A stretch of 11,729 bases of DNA from an uncultured Collinsella sp. (GCA_902470835.1 CABRHR010000062.1:1-11729); one strand, 5' to 3'; positions 1 to 7,439 are shown, counted from the stretch's first letter. Notes: generated by a model not told the origin, from the sequence alone. Program-made: numbers and translations.

Positions 1-51
1 ATACGAGCTAGCGTAGCGTCTCGTGGGCTCGGAGATGTGTATAAGAGACAG
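1..51 (+). other. Nextera i7-side sequencing adapter (artefact)
   Basis: Not genomic. Bases 18-51 match the 34-nt Nextera read-2 adapter exactly; the last 19 (33-51) are the Tn5 mosaic end. Bases 1-17 fit the end of the P7 primer followed by an 8-base index, AGCGTAGC at 10-17, which I recall as Nextera index N709. There is one mismatch to P7 at base 8 (C where A is expected). Any open frame entering from here carries the spurious start MYKRQ and should be discarded. Adapter identity is from memory of published oligos. Confidence 0.97.
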
Positions 52-1329
52 GACCTGGCCGGTGCCTCGGAGCTTGTATTTGTAAGTGGTGAGGGCCTCG
101 GCGGCGAAGGGGCCGCGGGCGTGGAGCTTTTGGGTCGAGATGCCGATCTCGGCGCCCAGGCCAAACTCGCCGCCGTCGGTGAAGCGCGTGCTGGCGTTGG
201 CGTACACGGCCGAGGCATCGACCGCATCCAGGAAGCGCTCGCAAGCATCCGTGTCCTCGGCAACGATGGCCTCGGAGTGCATCGTGCCGTAGCGGTTGAT
301 GTGTGCGATGGCCTCGTCCTCGCTTGCCACGACCTTCACGCTCATCTCGAGCGCCAGGTACTCGCGACCCCAGTCCTCCTCAGTCGCGGCGACGTAGTCA
401 TCACCCTCGGCAAGCCCGGCATCGGCGCATGCGGCGCAGGTTGCCTCGTCGCCGTGAATGAGCACGCCGTGGTCATGCAGCACGGCCACGACTGCGGGCA
501 AAAACGCATCGGCCACAGCACGGTCGACCAGCAGCGACTCGGCGGCATTGCACACGCCTACGCGCTGGGTCTTGGCATTAACGATAATGTTGAGTGCCTT
601 ATCAAAGTCGGCGGATTCATGCACGTAGATGTGGCAGTTGCCCGTACCCGTCTCGATCACCGGCACGAGCGACTCGCGCACGCAGCGCTGGATCAGGCCT
701 GCACCGCCACGCGGAATGAGCACGTCGACAATACCGCGGAGCTTCATGAGCTCGCCAGTGGCCTCGCGGTCGGTGGACTCGATCATCGACACGGCCTCGC
801 GCGGGAAGCCCTTGGCCTCGAGTGCATCGGCCAGCAGCTCAGAAATCATGGCACACGAGTGATAGGCCAGCGAGCCGCCGCGCAGAATGCAGGCGTTGCC
901 GGTGCGGATGCAGATGCCCGCGGCGTCGGCCGTCACGTTGGGGCGCGCCTCGTAGACCATGGCGACCAGGCCCAGCGGCACACTCACACGGGTCAGGTCC
1001 ACGCCACTTGCAAGCACGCGGTGATCGAGTACACGACCGACGGGATCGGGCAGCTCGGCGAGCTTTTCCAGGCCGGCGGCCATGCCCTCGACGCGCTCGG
1101 GCGTCAGCAGCAGGCGATCGAGCAGTCCGGCCGAGGTGCCCGCATCGCGCGCAGCGGACATATCGAGCTCGTTGGCGGCGACGATGGAGTCGACACCGTT
1201 GCGCAGTGCTGCGGCCATGGCGCGCACGGCCTCCTGGCGCTGCTCATCGCTCGCCGTGGCAAGCGAGGCCGACGCTGCCTTGGCGGCAACGGCAAGATCG
1301 TGGACATACGTGGCTATATCGACCGACAT
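52..1329 (-). CDS. proA: Glutamate-5-semialdehyde dehydrogenase (gamma-glutamyl phosphate reductase), 3' end missing
   Basis: ProA reduces gamma-glutamyl phosphate with NADPH to glutamate-5-semialdehyde, the second step of proline synthesis from glutamate, in the cytosol. I read 426 residues from ATG at 1329. The family signatures are visible: VYEARPNVTAD near residues 126-135, ILRGGS at 148-153, a catalytic-cysteine segment KTQRVGVCNA with Cys260, ETGTGNCH at 226-233, and the C-terminal RFTDGGEFGLGAEIGIST and HARGP blocks at about 382-407. The frame runs into the adapter after RGTGQV. ProA proteins usually end within a few residues of such a sequence, so only the stop and perhaps one to ten codons are lost. 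An AGGAGA ribosome-binding site (1341-1346) precedes the start, and an in-frame TAG lies just upstream of it, excluding the next ATG at 1362. The gene has its own upstream region divergent from the hydrolase at 1442, and is separated from proB. Confidence 0.95.
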
Positions 1330-1441
1330 GGGCGGCCCTTTCTCCTAGAAGTTTGCAACCATGGTAGCCGATTTGCGCATGGCCTCGCCCGCGGCGGTAG
1401 AATTGGTCAACCCGAAACACCGCAACGAACGGAAGACTCAC
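1330..1441. promoter_or_regulatory. Divergent promoter region, proA / hydrolase
   Basis: This 112-bp gap separates the starts of two divergent genes, so it should carry promoters in both directions. On the plus strand TAGAAT (1398-1403) is one base from a consensus -10 and sits 38 nt before the hydrolase ATG; I find no convincing -35 at 16-18 bp. No clear promoter was found for proA on the minus strand. No operator-like palindrome was recognised. Confidence 0.35.
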
Positions 1442-2860
1442 ATGGCCCTCATCACTTCGTACCACGTCCCCGGCCTTTACGTCGAGGACCACAGCATCGA
1501 CGTCCCCCTTGACTGGCGCGGCCTGGAGCCCATGCTTTTGGCCGTCGGCAGCACCATGCGCCGCGGCGCTATGCCGGCACCCATCGCCGGCGCGCCCGAG
1601 AGCATCAAGCTCTTCTACCGCGTGGTTTGCACGCCCGACCGCATCAACGACGATCTGCCGCTGCTTCTGTTTTTGCAGGGCGGCCCCGGCGGCGAGAGCC
1701 CGCGTCCGCTGTCGCCCACAAGCGACGGCTGGATCGAGGAGGCCGTCAAGCACTTCCGCGTGGTCCTTCCCGACCAGCGCGGCACCGGACGCAGTAGCTG
1801 CGTGGACGGGCGCACGATTGCCGCACTGGGCGAGCGCGCGACGGCGGCCGGCTCCGATGCCGCACGCTCGCAGGCTGACTTCCTCAAGCGCCACCTCGCC
1901 AGCTCCATCGTGCGCGATTTTGAGTACCTGCGCCTAGTGGGCTTTGGCGGCAAGCCGTGGGTCACGCTCGGCCAGAGCTACGGCGGCTTTTTGACGCTGA
2001 GCTATCTATCGCTCTTCCCCGAGGGCGTGGCGGCGAGCTTTACCTGCGGCGGCATTCCGCACGTGCCGGCGAGCGCCAGCGAGGTCTACGCGCACACCTT
2101 CCCGCGCATGGCCGCCAAGACGCAGCAGTATTACGACCGCTACCCCGCCGACGTCGAGCGCGTGGCAGCCCTGGCCGATGCGCTCGAGGCACAGAAGCCC
2201 GTGCTGCCCGACGGCTCGCCTATGACGGTCGAGCGCCTACAGCTCATGGGCAGCGACTTTGGCATGAAGCCGAGCTTTGAACGCATGCATTGGATTATCG
2301 ATCACGCTTTTGTTGATGGCGACGGCACGCTGACCTGCGGCACATCGGTATCTGACAGCTTTTTGATGCGCGCCTTCGAGCGCACCAACACGCGTACAAA
2401 CCCGCTGTACTGGACACTGCAGGAGTTCATCTACGCCGACGGCGACACCATGCCCATTCGCTGGGCCGCGGCAGAAGAGAAGGCACGCCGTGCCGAGTTC
2501 GACACCCTCACGCGCCCTCTCATGTTTACCGGCGAGGCCATGTTCCCGTGGATGTTTGATCAGATGCCCGAGCTTAAGCCGTTTAAACCCGCCATGGACC
2601 TGCTGATGGAAGACACCAGCTGGGACAAGATCTACGACCCGCAGCGCCTGGCCTGCAACGAGGTGCCGCTCCAGGCCGCGGTGTATTTCGACGACATGTA
2701 CGTAGATTCGAGCCTGCAGCTCGATACGCTCAGCCGCGTGGGCAACTCACATGCCTGGGTGACTAACGAGTTCGAGCACGACGGCCTGCACGGCAACGTG
2801 GTGTTCAAGCACCTCTTCGACGAGGCCCTCAACCGCGGAGACCTGCGCCGGATCTTCTAG
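1442..2860 (+). CDS. Alpha/beta hydrolase, proline iminopeptidase (peptidase S33) family
   Basis: Probable cytosolic serine aminopeptidase, 472 residues, no signal peptide. The S33 landmarks are in order: the oxyanion-loop motif QGGPGGES at 79-86 (HGGPG type), DQRGTGRS at 111-118, and the nucleophile elbow GQSYGG at 177-182 with Ser179. Near the C-terminus, YFDDMYVD (415-422) probably supplies the acid and NEFEHDGL (442-449) the histidine, His446; these last two are inferred from the pattern in related actinobacterial hydrolases. Members release N-terminal proline, or sometimes other residues, from peptides; the true substrate cannot be read from sequence. The frame is open upstream to 1361, but the ATG at 1442 follows GGAAG and starts the family-like sequence, so I chose it. 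It lies antisense between proB and proA, which fits a role in proline supply. It converges on proB with a shared hairpin terminator. Confidence 0.88.
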   Translation: MALITSYHVPGLYVEDHSIDVPLDWRGLEPMLLAVGSTMRRGAMPAPIAGAPESIKLFYRVVCTPDRINDDLPLLLFLQGGPGGESPRPLSPTSDGWIEEAVKHFRVVLPDQRGTGRSSCVDGRTIAALGERATAAGSDAARSQADFLKRHLASSIVRDFEYLRLVGFGGKPWVTLGQSYGGFLTLSYLSLFPEGVAASFTCGGIPHVPASASEVYAHTFPRMAAKTQQYYDRYPADVERVAALADALEAQKPVLPDGSPMTVERLQLMGSDFGMKPSFERMHWIIDHAFVDGDGTLTCGTSVSDSFLMRAFERTNTRTNPLYWTLQEFIYADGDTMPIRWAAAEEKARRAEFDTLTRPLMFTGEAMFPWMFDQMPELKPFKPAMDLLMEDTSWDKIYDPQRLACNEVPLQAAVYFDDMYVDSSLQLDTLSRVGNSHAWVTNEFEHDGLHGNVVFKHLFDEALNRGDLRRIF

Positions 2861-2878
2861 CAAAGGAGTATCCCCACC

Positions 2879-2913
2879 TGCCGGCACAATAGGAACGTCC
2901 CCAAGTGCCGGCA
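2879..2913 (-). repeat. Palindromic intergenic element with GGGGACGTTCC core
   Basis: Perfect 9-bp arms, TGCCGGCAC (2879-2887) and GTGCCGGCA (2905-2913), enclose a 17-nt loop. Read on the minus strand the loop contains GGGGACGTTCC. The element begins 18 nt after the hydrolase stop and abuts the terminator hairpin at 2914. It shares the layout, a G-rich GGGAC core inside self-complementary arms, with elements at 6455, 10652 and 11056, though its arms are unrelated to theirs. It resembles a REP/MITE-type repeat; no transposase is present in the window. Confidence 0.6.
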
Positions 2914-2963
2914 AAAGCGAGGCAGCGCTGCTGGCAAAACGAGCCGTAGCGCTGCCTCGCTTT
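2914..2963. terminator. Bidirectional hairpin terminator between hydrolase and proB
   Basis: Perfect 16-bp inverted repeat, arms 2914-2929 and 2948-2963, with an 18-nt loop. The arms start with AAA and end with TTT, so a short U-tract forms in either direction. It lies between two convergent genes and overlaps the last bases of the proB stop codon, which is typical of a shared bidirectional terminator. Confidence 0.75.
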
Positions 2964-4089
2964 ATGCAAACACTATCAAGTTGTCCCTATGGATCGCGGG
3001 CTTCTCGGCCAGGTTAGCAAGCAGGCGGTTGCTGGCGATCTGGTCCTGGCGGCGGCCGGCGGCAAGTTCCAGCACGTCCGAATCGGCCTCAGCGATACCG
3101 CGGGCGACGACCATACCGCTCGGATCGCACACATCGAGCACATCGCCCTCGGCAAACTGGCCATCAACCTCGCGAATACCCACCGCAAGCAGAGAAGAGC
3201 CACGGCTGACCAGCGCCTTCGCAGCACCATCATCGACCGTCACCGAGCCATGCGCCTTGTCGCCCAGCGCGATCCACAGCTTGCGGGGTGCGATGTCCAG
3301 ACGCTCCGCCGGCGGATCGAACAGCGTGCCCACGCTCTCGCCGCGGGCGAGGCGCACGAGCGCATCGGGCTCCTCGCCCGAGCAAATCACGCTCTGAATG
3401 CCCGCCGTCATCAGGATGCGGCTCGCGCGGATCTTGGTAATCATGCCGCCCGTGCCCACCGATGTAGAAGAATCGCCCGCCGAGGCGATAATCTTGGCAT
3501 CGATCTTATGCACGACAGGAACAAACTCGGCCGTGGGGTCCTCATGCGGATTAGCAGTATAGAGACCATCGATGTCCGAGAGCGTCACGCACAGATCGGC
3601 AGAAACCAGGCAGCTCACAAGCGCCGCCAGCGTGTCGTTGTCACCAAACTTGATCTCATCGACGGTAACGGTATCGTTCTCGTTGACGACCGGCACCACG
3701 CCAAGCTCCACGAGGCGCAGCAGGGCGTCGCGTGCATGCAGGTAGGACGTGCGGCGGGCCGTATCGTGGCGCGTGAGCAGTACGAGCGAGGTGAGCAGGT
3801 CGCGCGCATGAAACTCCTCGTCGTAGGCCGACGAGATGATGCACTGACCGGCCGAGGCGCAGGCCTGCAGGCTCGGCAGGTCACCGACCGGCTTGCGGTC
3901 GAAGCCCAACACGGGATAGCCACAGGCGATAGCGCCCGAGCTCACCACGACCAGACGCCAGCCGAGCTTGCGCAGCGCTGCGGCCTGATCGGCAAGCCCG
4001 CCGATAAAGGAGCGGTTGACCTTGCCGTCGGTGCCCACAACCGTGGACGAACCGATCTTTACCACCATCGTTTTAAAAGAAGTCGTCAT
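2962..4089 (-). CDS. proB: Glutamate 5-kinase
   Basis: Phosphorylates glutamate to gamma-glutamyl phosphate using ATP, the first and normally proline-inhibited step of proline synthesis, in the cytosol. The 375 residues match the usual full length. The amino-acid-kinase domain occupies about 7-255: VVKIGSS at 9-15 with Lys11, VVSSGAI at 48-54, the glutamate-binding NENDTV at 136-141 and FGDND at 148-152, SDIDGLYT at 171-178, and the nucleotide-site GTGGMITKI at 212-220. A C-terminal PUA domain follows at about 277-355. Start at 4089 keeps an N-terminus of normal length; no clear Shine-Dalgarno is visible there, nor before the alternative Met8 (4068). It lies 79 nt downstream of pncB on the same strand and may be co-transcribed. 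Unusually for this pathway, proA does not follow directly: an opposing hydrolase gene intervenes. Confidence 0.96.
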   Translation of the reverse strand: MTTSFKTMVVKIGSSTVVGTDGKVNRSFIGGLADQAAALRKLGWRLVVVSSGAIACGYPVLGFDRKPVGDLPSLQACASAGQCIISSAYDEEFHARDLLTSLVLLTRHDTARRTSYLHARDALLRLVELGVVPVVNENDTVTVDEIKFGDNDTLAALVSCLVSADLCVTLSDIDGLYTANPHEDPTAEFVPVVHKIDAKIIASAGDSSTSVGTGGMITKIRASRILMTAGIQSVICSGEEPDALVRLARGESVGTLFDPPAERLDIAPRKLWIALGDKAHGSVTVDDGAAKALVSRGSSLLAVGIREVDGQFAEGDVLDVCDPSGMVVARGIAEADSDVLELAAGRRQDQIASNRLLANLAEKPAIHRDNLIVFA

Positions 4090-4168
4090 ACGTCAAACCA
4101 ATCAACTGTTCAGCGAACGGCCGAGCTGGCGGCCAAGGGAGCGTGACTCGCCCCTACCGCCCAAAGAA

Positions 4169-5674
4169 TTAGTGAGCCCAGGGAAAGGCAGAAGCCGCGG
4201 CCATGTTCTTGCGCACGAGCTCGTCGCGCACCTGAGCCAGGCCCTGCTCCATGCCCACCACATAGGTCTGCGGGTACAGGAAGCGCTTGAAAGCTGCGTC
4301 CAGATGATCGAGCGCCCAAGCACAGCGCTCGCGCGCGTCCTGGATGCTCTCACGCGGAGCCACCGCACTGCCATCGCGCACGATCGGCACCAGCAGCTCG
4401 CGATACTCAAGTTCGGACACGTCAGTCACCAGGGCGGCATCATTCACGGCCACGAGGGTATTGCCGCGCGCGGCGCCCTCCCCCGCCAGATGGTCCTCGT
4501 CGTAGATTATGTCGCAGACCGGGCCGCCAAAGCCGTCGTAATAACGGCGCACGCGTTGCACACCCGGGATCGTGCGCTTGTAGGGCTGCTCGGAGAGCTT
4601 GACCACCGGCGTCCATGGATCTGCCTCGCTCGCACGGCGGGCGGAAAGCTTGTACACGCCGCCCAGCGCCGGCTGGTCATAGCAGGTCGCGAGCTTGGTA
4701 CCCACGCCAAAGCTGTCGATGGGCGCGCCCTGGTCGAGCAGCGACTGAATCGTGTACTCATCCAGATCGTTGGAAACCGAGATCCCCACATAGGGCAGGC
4801 CCTCGGCATCAAAACGGCCGCGAACATACTTGGAGAGCTTGGCGAGGTCGCCGGAGTCGATGCGAATGGCCGACAGGCGCTCGCCCACCGCCTCCATCTC
4901 CTTGGCAACCGTAATGGCATGTTCGCAGCCCTCGCGCACGTCATAGGTGTCGATGAGCAGCGTGCAGTTCTTGGGGCTCGATTTGGCAAAGGCACGGAAG
5001 GCCTCGAGCTCGGAATCGAAGCTCATCACCCAGCTGTGCGCATGCGTGCCAAAGACGGGAATACCGTAGCGGCGGCCGGCGAGCACATTGGACGTAGAGG
5101 AGCAGCCGGCAACGTAGCTCGCGCGTGCAACGGCCAGGCCGCCATCGGGACCCTGGGCTCGGCGCAGGCCAAACTCCGCCACGGGACGACCGTCGGCGGC
5201 GAGCACCACGCGCGCCGTCTTGGTGGCGACAAGCGTCTGGAAGCCGACAATGTTAAGCAGCGCCGTCTCGAGCAGCTGGCACTCCAACGCGGGGCCGGTG
5301 ACGCGCACCATGGGCTCGCGCGGAAAGACGAGCTCGCCCTCGGGCACGGCGTCGATGTTTACATGCGCACGAAAATCGCGCAGGTAGTCGAGGAATCCAG
5401 GCTTGAACATCGCGCCGCCGGCAGGGGCCTGGAGCGAGGCGAGGTAGTCGATGTCCTCGGGCGTAAAGCGCAGATTCTCGACCAGCTCGGGCAGTTCGGC
5501 GGTGCCGCACATGACGGCATAGGCGCTGCCAAAGGGATGGTCGCGGTAAAACGCGGTAAAACAACCCTGCTCATTGGCCTTGCCGCTCTCCCACAGGCCC
5601 TGGGCCATAGTGAGCTCGTACAGATCGGTGAGCATTGCGATGTCGGTGGGATGAGAGATGTCGGTCAAAGCCAT
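4169..5674 (-). CDS. pncB: Nicotinate phosphoribosyltransferase
   Basis: Joins nicotinate to PRPP with ATP hydrolysis to make nicotinate mononucleotide, the entry step of the Preiss-Handler NAD salvage route. The protein is 501 residues, in the range of the longer bacterial form. The N-terminal TDLYELTMAQ (16-25) is diagnostic. Further motifs are EFGLRRAQ (167-174), GTHAHSWV (209-216) with the histidine region that is phosphorylated in the family, LIDTYD (240-245), RIDSGDL (271-277) and the phosphate-binding FGVGTKLAT (322-330). The start at 5674 is preceded by AAAGG seven bases upstream; the frame is open to 5731, but the extra residues do not resemble the family. It follows the coiled-coil membrane protein gene by 84 nt and precedes proB by 79 nt, all on one strand, suggesting a loose operon. 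No NadR/NrtR-type operator was recognised. Confidence 0.96.
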   Translation of the reverse strand: MALTDISHPTDIAMLTDLYELTMAQGLWESGKANEQGCFTAFYRDHPFGSAYAVMCGTAELPELVENLRFTPEDIDYLASLQAPAGGAMFKPGFLDYLRDFRAHVNIDAVPEGELVFPREPMVRVTGPALECQLLETALLNIVGFQTLVATKTARVVLAADGRPVAEFGLRRAQGPDGGLAVARASYVAGCSSTSNVLAGRRYGIPVFGTHAHSWVMSFDSELEAFRAFAKSSPKNCTLLIDTYDVREGCEHAITVAKEMEAVGERLSAIRIDSGDLAKLSKYVRGRFDAEGLPYVGISVSNDLDEYTIQSLLDQGAPIDSFGVGTKLATCYDQPALGGVYKLSARRASEADPWTPVVKLSEQPYKRTIPGVQRVRRYYDGFGGPVCDIIYDEDHLAGEGAARGNTLVAVNDAALVTDVSELEYRELLVPIVRDGSAVAPRESIQDARERCAWALDHLDAAFKRFLYPQTYVVGMEQGLAQVRDELVRKNMAAASAFPWAH

Positions 5675-5758
5675 GGGGCGACCTTTCGGATGTGTGGTGC
5701 AGAATTTAAGGGTTGGACGAGAGCAGAGCATGCGGACATGACGCCCGATGCAAATCGG

Positions 5759-6211
5759 TTAGAGCAGGCCCATGCTGGTCAGGATCGTGTAGCCCATAAA
5801 GATGACAAACGCGATGAGGGCAAGGACAATGATGATTTTTTGAGCCGGCGCCATGCCGGGGATCTCATTCTCGCCCGTAGGCTCCTTGGAGGTGACCATG
5901 CGCTGAGCAAAGGTCATCTCGTCACGGCTCGGTTTGGGCTCGACGGTCTTAGGGTGAGCGGCTTTTTTGGGCTGAGGCTTGGGTGCAGTGGGCACGGGCT
6001 TCGCGGCGGCGGGCTTGGGCACGGGCGCAGACTCGGATGCGACCTTCGCAGTGGCCTCCTCGGCCTTCTCGCGCTCGGCACGCAGGGCGGCCAGCTCCTC
6101 ACGCTCGCGGCGTGCCTCTTCCTGGGCCTCGCGACGAGCCTTCTCGGCGCGGAGCTCTTCCAACTCGGCGCGCTCCTCGGCAGACAGTGGTTGGGACTCA
6201 AGCTCGGCCAT
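5759..6211 (-). CDS. Unknown protein: charged coiled coil, Pro/Lys/Ala linker, C-terminal membrane anchor
   Basis: I do not recognise a family. The 150 residues fall into three parts. Residues 1-58 are almost entirely Glu/Arg/Ala/Leu helix with coiled-coil character (for example AELEELRAEKARREAQEEAR at about 15-34). Residues 60-95 are a low-complexity Pro/Lys/Ala linker with PKP repeats. A short segment with MTFAQRM (99-105) leads to one hydrophobic helix at about 125-147 and only three residues after it. With no signal peptide this looks like a tail-anchored protein with the coiled coil in the cytoplasm. The start at 6211 has AAAGGG seven bases upstream. The tRNA-Ala terminator lies immediately before the ribosome-binding site, so expression may rely on read-through or an unseen promoter. 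A structural or scaffolding role is possible but is only a guess. Confidence 0.8.
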   Translation of the reverse strand: MAELESQPLSAEERAELEELRAEKARREAQEEARREREELAALRAEREKAEEATAKVASESAPVPKPAAAKPVPTAPKPQPKKAAHPKTVEPKPSRDEMTFAQRMVTSKEPTGENEIPGMAPAQKIIIVLALIAFVIFMGYTILTSMGLL

Positions 6212-6230
6212 GATGCAGCCCTTTCTTTTT

Positions 6231-6261
6231 AAAAAAAGCCGCCGACACAATGTCAGCGGCT
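6231..6261 (-). terminator. Intrinsic terminator of tRNA-Ala
   Basis: On the minus strand an 11-bp stem (arms 6251-6261 and 6237-6247, one G-U pair) with a 3-nt loop is followed by a run of seven T (complement of A6231-6237). It starts 15 nt after the tRNA 3' end and finishes just before the AAAGGG ribosome-binding site of the downstream coiled-coil protein gene. Confidence 0.9.
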
Positions 6262-6276
6262 TATCAAATCCAAGGG

Positions 6277-6349
6277 TGGAGACGAAGGGAGTCGAACCCT
6301 CGGCCTCTGCCATGCGACGGCAGCGCTCTCCCAACTGAGCTACGTCCCC
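6277..6349 (-). tRNA. tRNA-Ala, anticodon CGC
   Basis: A 73-nt cloverleaf: 7-bp acceptor stem (GGGGACG with CGTCTCC), D-arm GCTC/GAGC, anticodon stem CTGCC/GGCAG around a 7-nt loop GTCGCAT, and T-arm with loop TTCGACT. With T at position 33, the anticodon is CGC (6314-6316), reading the alanine codon GCG. The acceptor contains a G3-U70 wobble, the classic alanine identity element. The discriminator is A. The 3' CCA is not encoded: CCC follows, so CCA must be added after transcription. Confidence 0.96.
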
Positions 6350-6362
6350 AGGACAAGTTGAT

Positions 6363-6390
6363 ATTTTACCTACGGCTCGCCAACTGTCAA
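6363..6390 (-). promoter_or_regulatory. Promoter of tRNA-Ala
   Basis: On the minus strand a perfect -35 TTGACA (6385-6390) is followed after 16 bp by TAAAAT (6363-6368). This is a strong housekeeping-sigma promoter, placing the transcript start a few bases upstream of the tRNA 5' end at 6349. Confidence 0.8.
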
Positions 6391-6402
6391 CGCCCAATAC
6401 CC

Positions 6403-6431
6403 AGTCTTTTTGGGACGGGGCTGTTTTGACT
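6403..6431 (+). repeat. Weak GGGACGGGG-core element, partner of 6455-6491
   Basis: The core GGGACGGGG (6412-6420) lies between short arms AGTC (6403-6406) and GACT (6428-6431). Its TGGGACGGGG pairs perfectly over 10 bp with CCCCGTCCCA at 6470-6479, so the two cores could form one long hairpin with a 49-nt loop. That hairpin lies between the radical SAM gene and the tRNA promoter and could act as a terminator. The 4-bp arms alone are not significant. Confidence 0.4.
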
Positions 6432-6454
6432 ACTTTTCGAACGCCCGAGCCACC

Positions 6455-6491
6455 CGATGATTATTTATCCCCCGTCCCAGAAAAATCATCG
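6455..6491 (-). repeat. Palindromic intergenic element with GGGACGGGGG core
   Basis: Perfect 8-bp arms CGATGATT (6455-6462) and AATCATCG (6484-6491) enclose a 21-nt loop that reads CTGGGACGGGGGA on the minus strand. It begins 9 nt after the radical SAM stop codon. It has the same layout as the elements at 2879, 10652 and 11056, with different arms and a related GGGAC core. Confidence 0.55.
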
Positions 6492-6500
6492 ACGAACGCA

Positions 6501-7439
6501 CTACTTTGCGCTGGTAAGAACACCGGTGGTGTCGAAGGCCGGGGTGAAGCTCTCGTCTACCGCGCCGCCCTCTTGCCAGAACATCGTCGTAAAGCCCAGG
6601 TCGTCGGCATGGTCGAGTACTTGCTCGTACTCCTCGCGCGTCACGGCGCGTGCCAGGTCGCCGCCCTGCTCGCGCATGAGCGCATTGGGCGTGTACTGGT
6701 TCATGACCGAGATCGGCACGTCGCCCACCGTCTGCCACACCAGGTCTAACACGCGGCACGAGTCATCCGCATGCCCCGGCAGCACCAGGTGGCGCACGAT
6801 GATGCCGCGCTTCATGAGCCCGTCCTCGTCCACCAGCTCTCCCCCGCGGCGCTCGATCTCGCACGCCATCTGTGCCAGGCCCGACACGGCCACGCGCGGG
6901 TAATCCTTAATATGAGAAAGCGACTGCGCAAGCCCGGCATCGGCATATTTAAAGTCGGTGAGCCACACATCGACCAGGTCGCCCAGCGCCGCCACGGCAC
7001 TCGCGCGCTCGTAACCACTCGTGTTGTAGACGATCGGGATGACCAGCCCGCGCGCCCGTGCCGCGGCAATCGCGGCAGGCAACAGGTGCGCATAGTGCGT
7101 CGCCGTCACCAAATTGATGTTGTTGGCACCCTGGTCCTGCAGTTCCAGCATAATCTCGACCAGGCGCTCAGGCGAAATCTCAAGGCCAAAATTGCCGGTC
7201 GAGATCTCGTGGTTCTGGCAATAGACACATTTGAGCGAGCAACCGCTAAAGAAGATCGTGCCCGAACCGGCCTCGCCCGAGATAGGCGGCTCCTCCCACA
7301 TATGAAGCGCCGCGCGGGCCACCCTGAGCGTGTCGTTAGCACCGCATACGCCGCGCGCGCCCTCATCGCGCGCCGCGCCGCAACGGCGCGGACACAAATG
7401 GCAGGCGGGCGAAAAAAGTTCGGTCAACGACGTCGGCAT
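6501..7439 (-). CDS. PflX-type radical SAM protein (putative glycyl-radical-enzyme activase-like)
   Basis: A 312-residue radical SAM protein resembling the PflX / pyruvate-formate-lyase-activase-like group (COG1313 style). The SAM-binding [4Fe-4S] motif is SGCSLKCVYCQN at 65-76, with Cys67, Cys71 and Cys74 in CxxxCxxC spacing. An N-terminal cysteine set (Cys13, Cys16, Cys20, Cys32 in ACHLCPRRCG...GVCG) is characteristic of this subgroup and may bind a second metal site. NLVTATHYAH near 113-122 and the VYNTSGYE segment near 142-149 also fit. The reaction of PflX proteins is not established, and no glycyl-radical enzyme gene is nearby. I chose ATG 7439 because GGAG (7449-7452) sits nine bases upstream; a TTG at 7454 is in frame. 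A TTGACA -35-like sequence on the minus strand at 7547-7552 may belong to its promoter. Confidence 0.87.
   Translation of the reverse strand: MPTSLTELFSPACHLCPRRCGAARDEGARGVCGANDTLRVARAALHMWEEPPISGEAGSGTIFFSGCSLKCVYCQNHEISTGNFGLEISPERLVEIMLELQDQGANNINLVTATHYAHLLPAAIAAARARGLVIPIVYNTSGYERASAVAALGDLVDVWLTDFKYADAGLAQSLSHIKDYPRVAVSGLAQMACEIERRGGELVDEDGLMKRGIIVRHLVLPGHADDSCRVLDLVWQTVGDVPISVMNQYTPNALMREQGGDLARAVTREEYEQVLDHADDLGFTTMFWQEGGAVDESFTPAFDTTGVLTSAK

Noticed and set aside
37..1512. 491-codon plus-strand frame starting at MYKRQ
   Set aside because: It starts inside the adapter and runs antisense through proA, which has every family motif on the minus strand.
4016..6232. Very long plus-strand open frame (738 codons) opposite pncB and the coiled-coil gene
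   Set aside because: It is antisense to well-supported genes and exists because of high GC at third positions. Its translation is low-information, His/Ala/Gly/Arg rich, with no domain. The same applies to the 385-codon plus frame opposite proB.
2962..6349. Possible novel multi-gene system formed by the minus-strand run proB, pncB, coiled-coil protein and tRNA
   Set aside because: proB and pncB are standard housekeeping genes with 79-84 nt gaps, and nothing ties them mechanistically to the unknown protein. Only the unknown protein itself merits attention.
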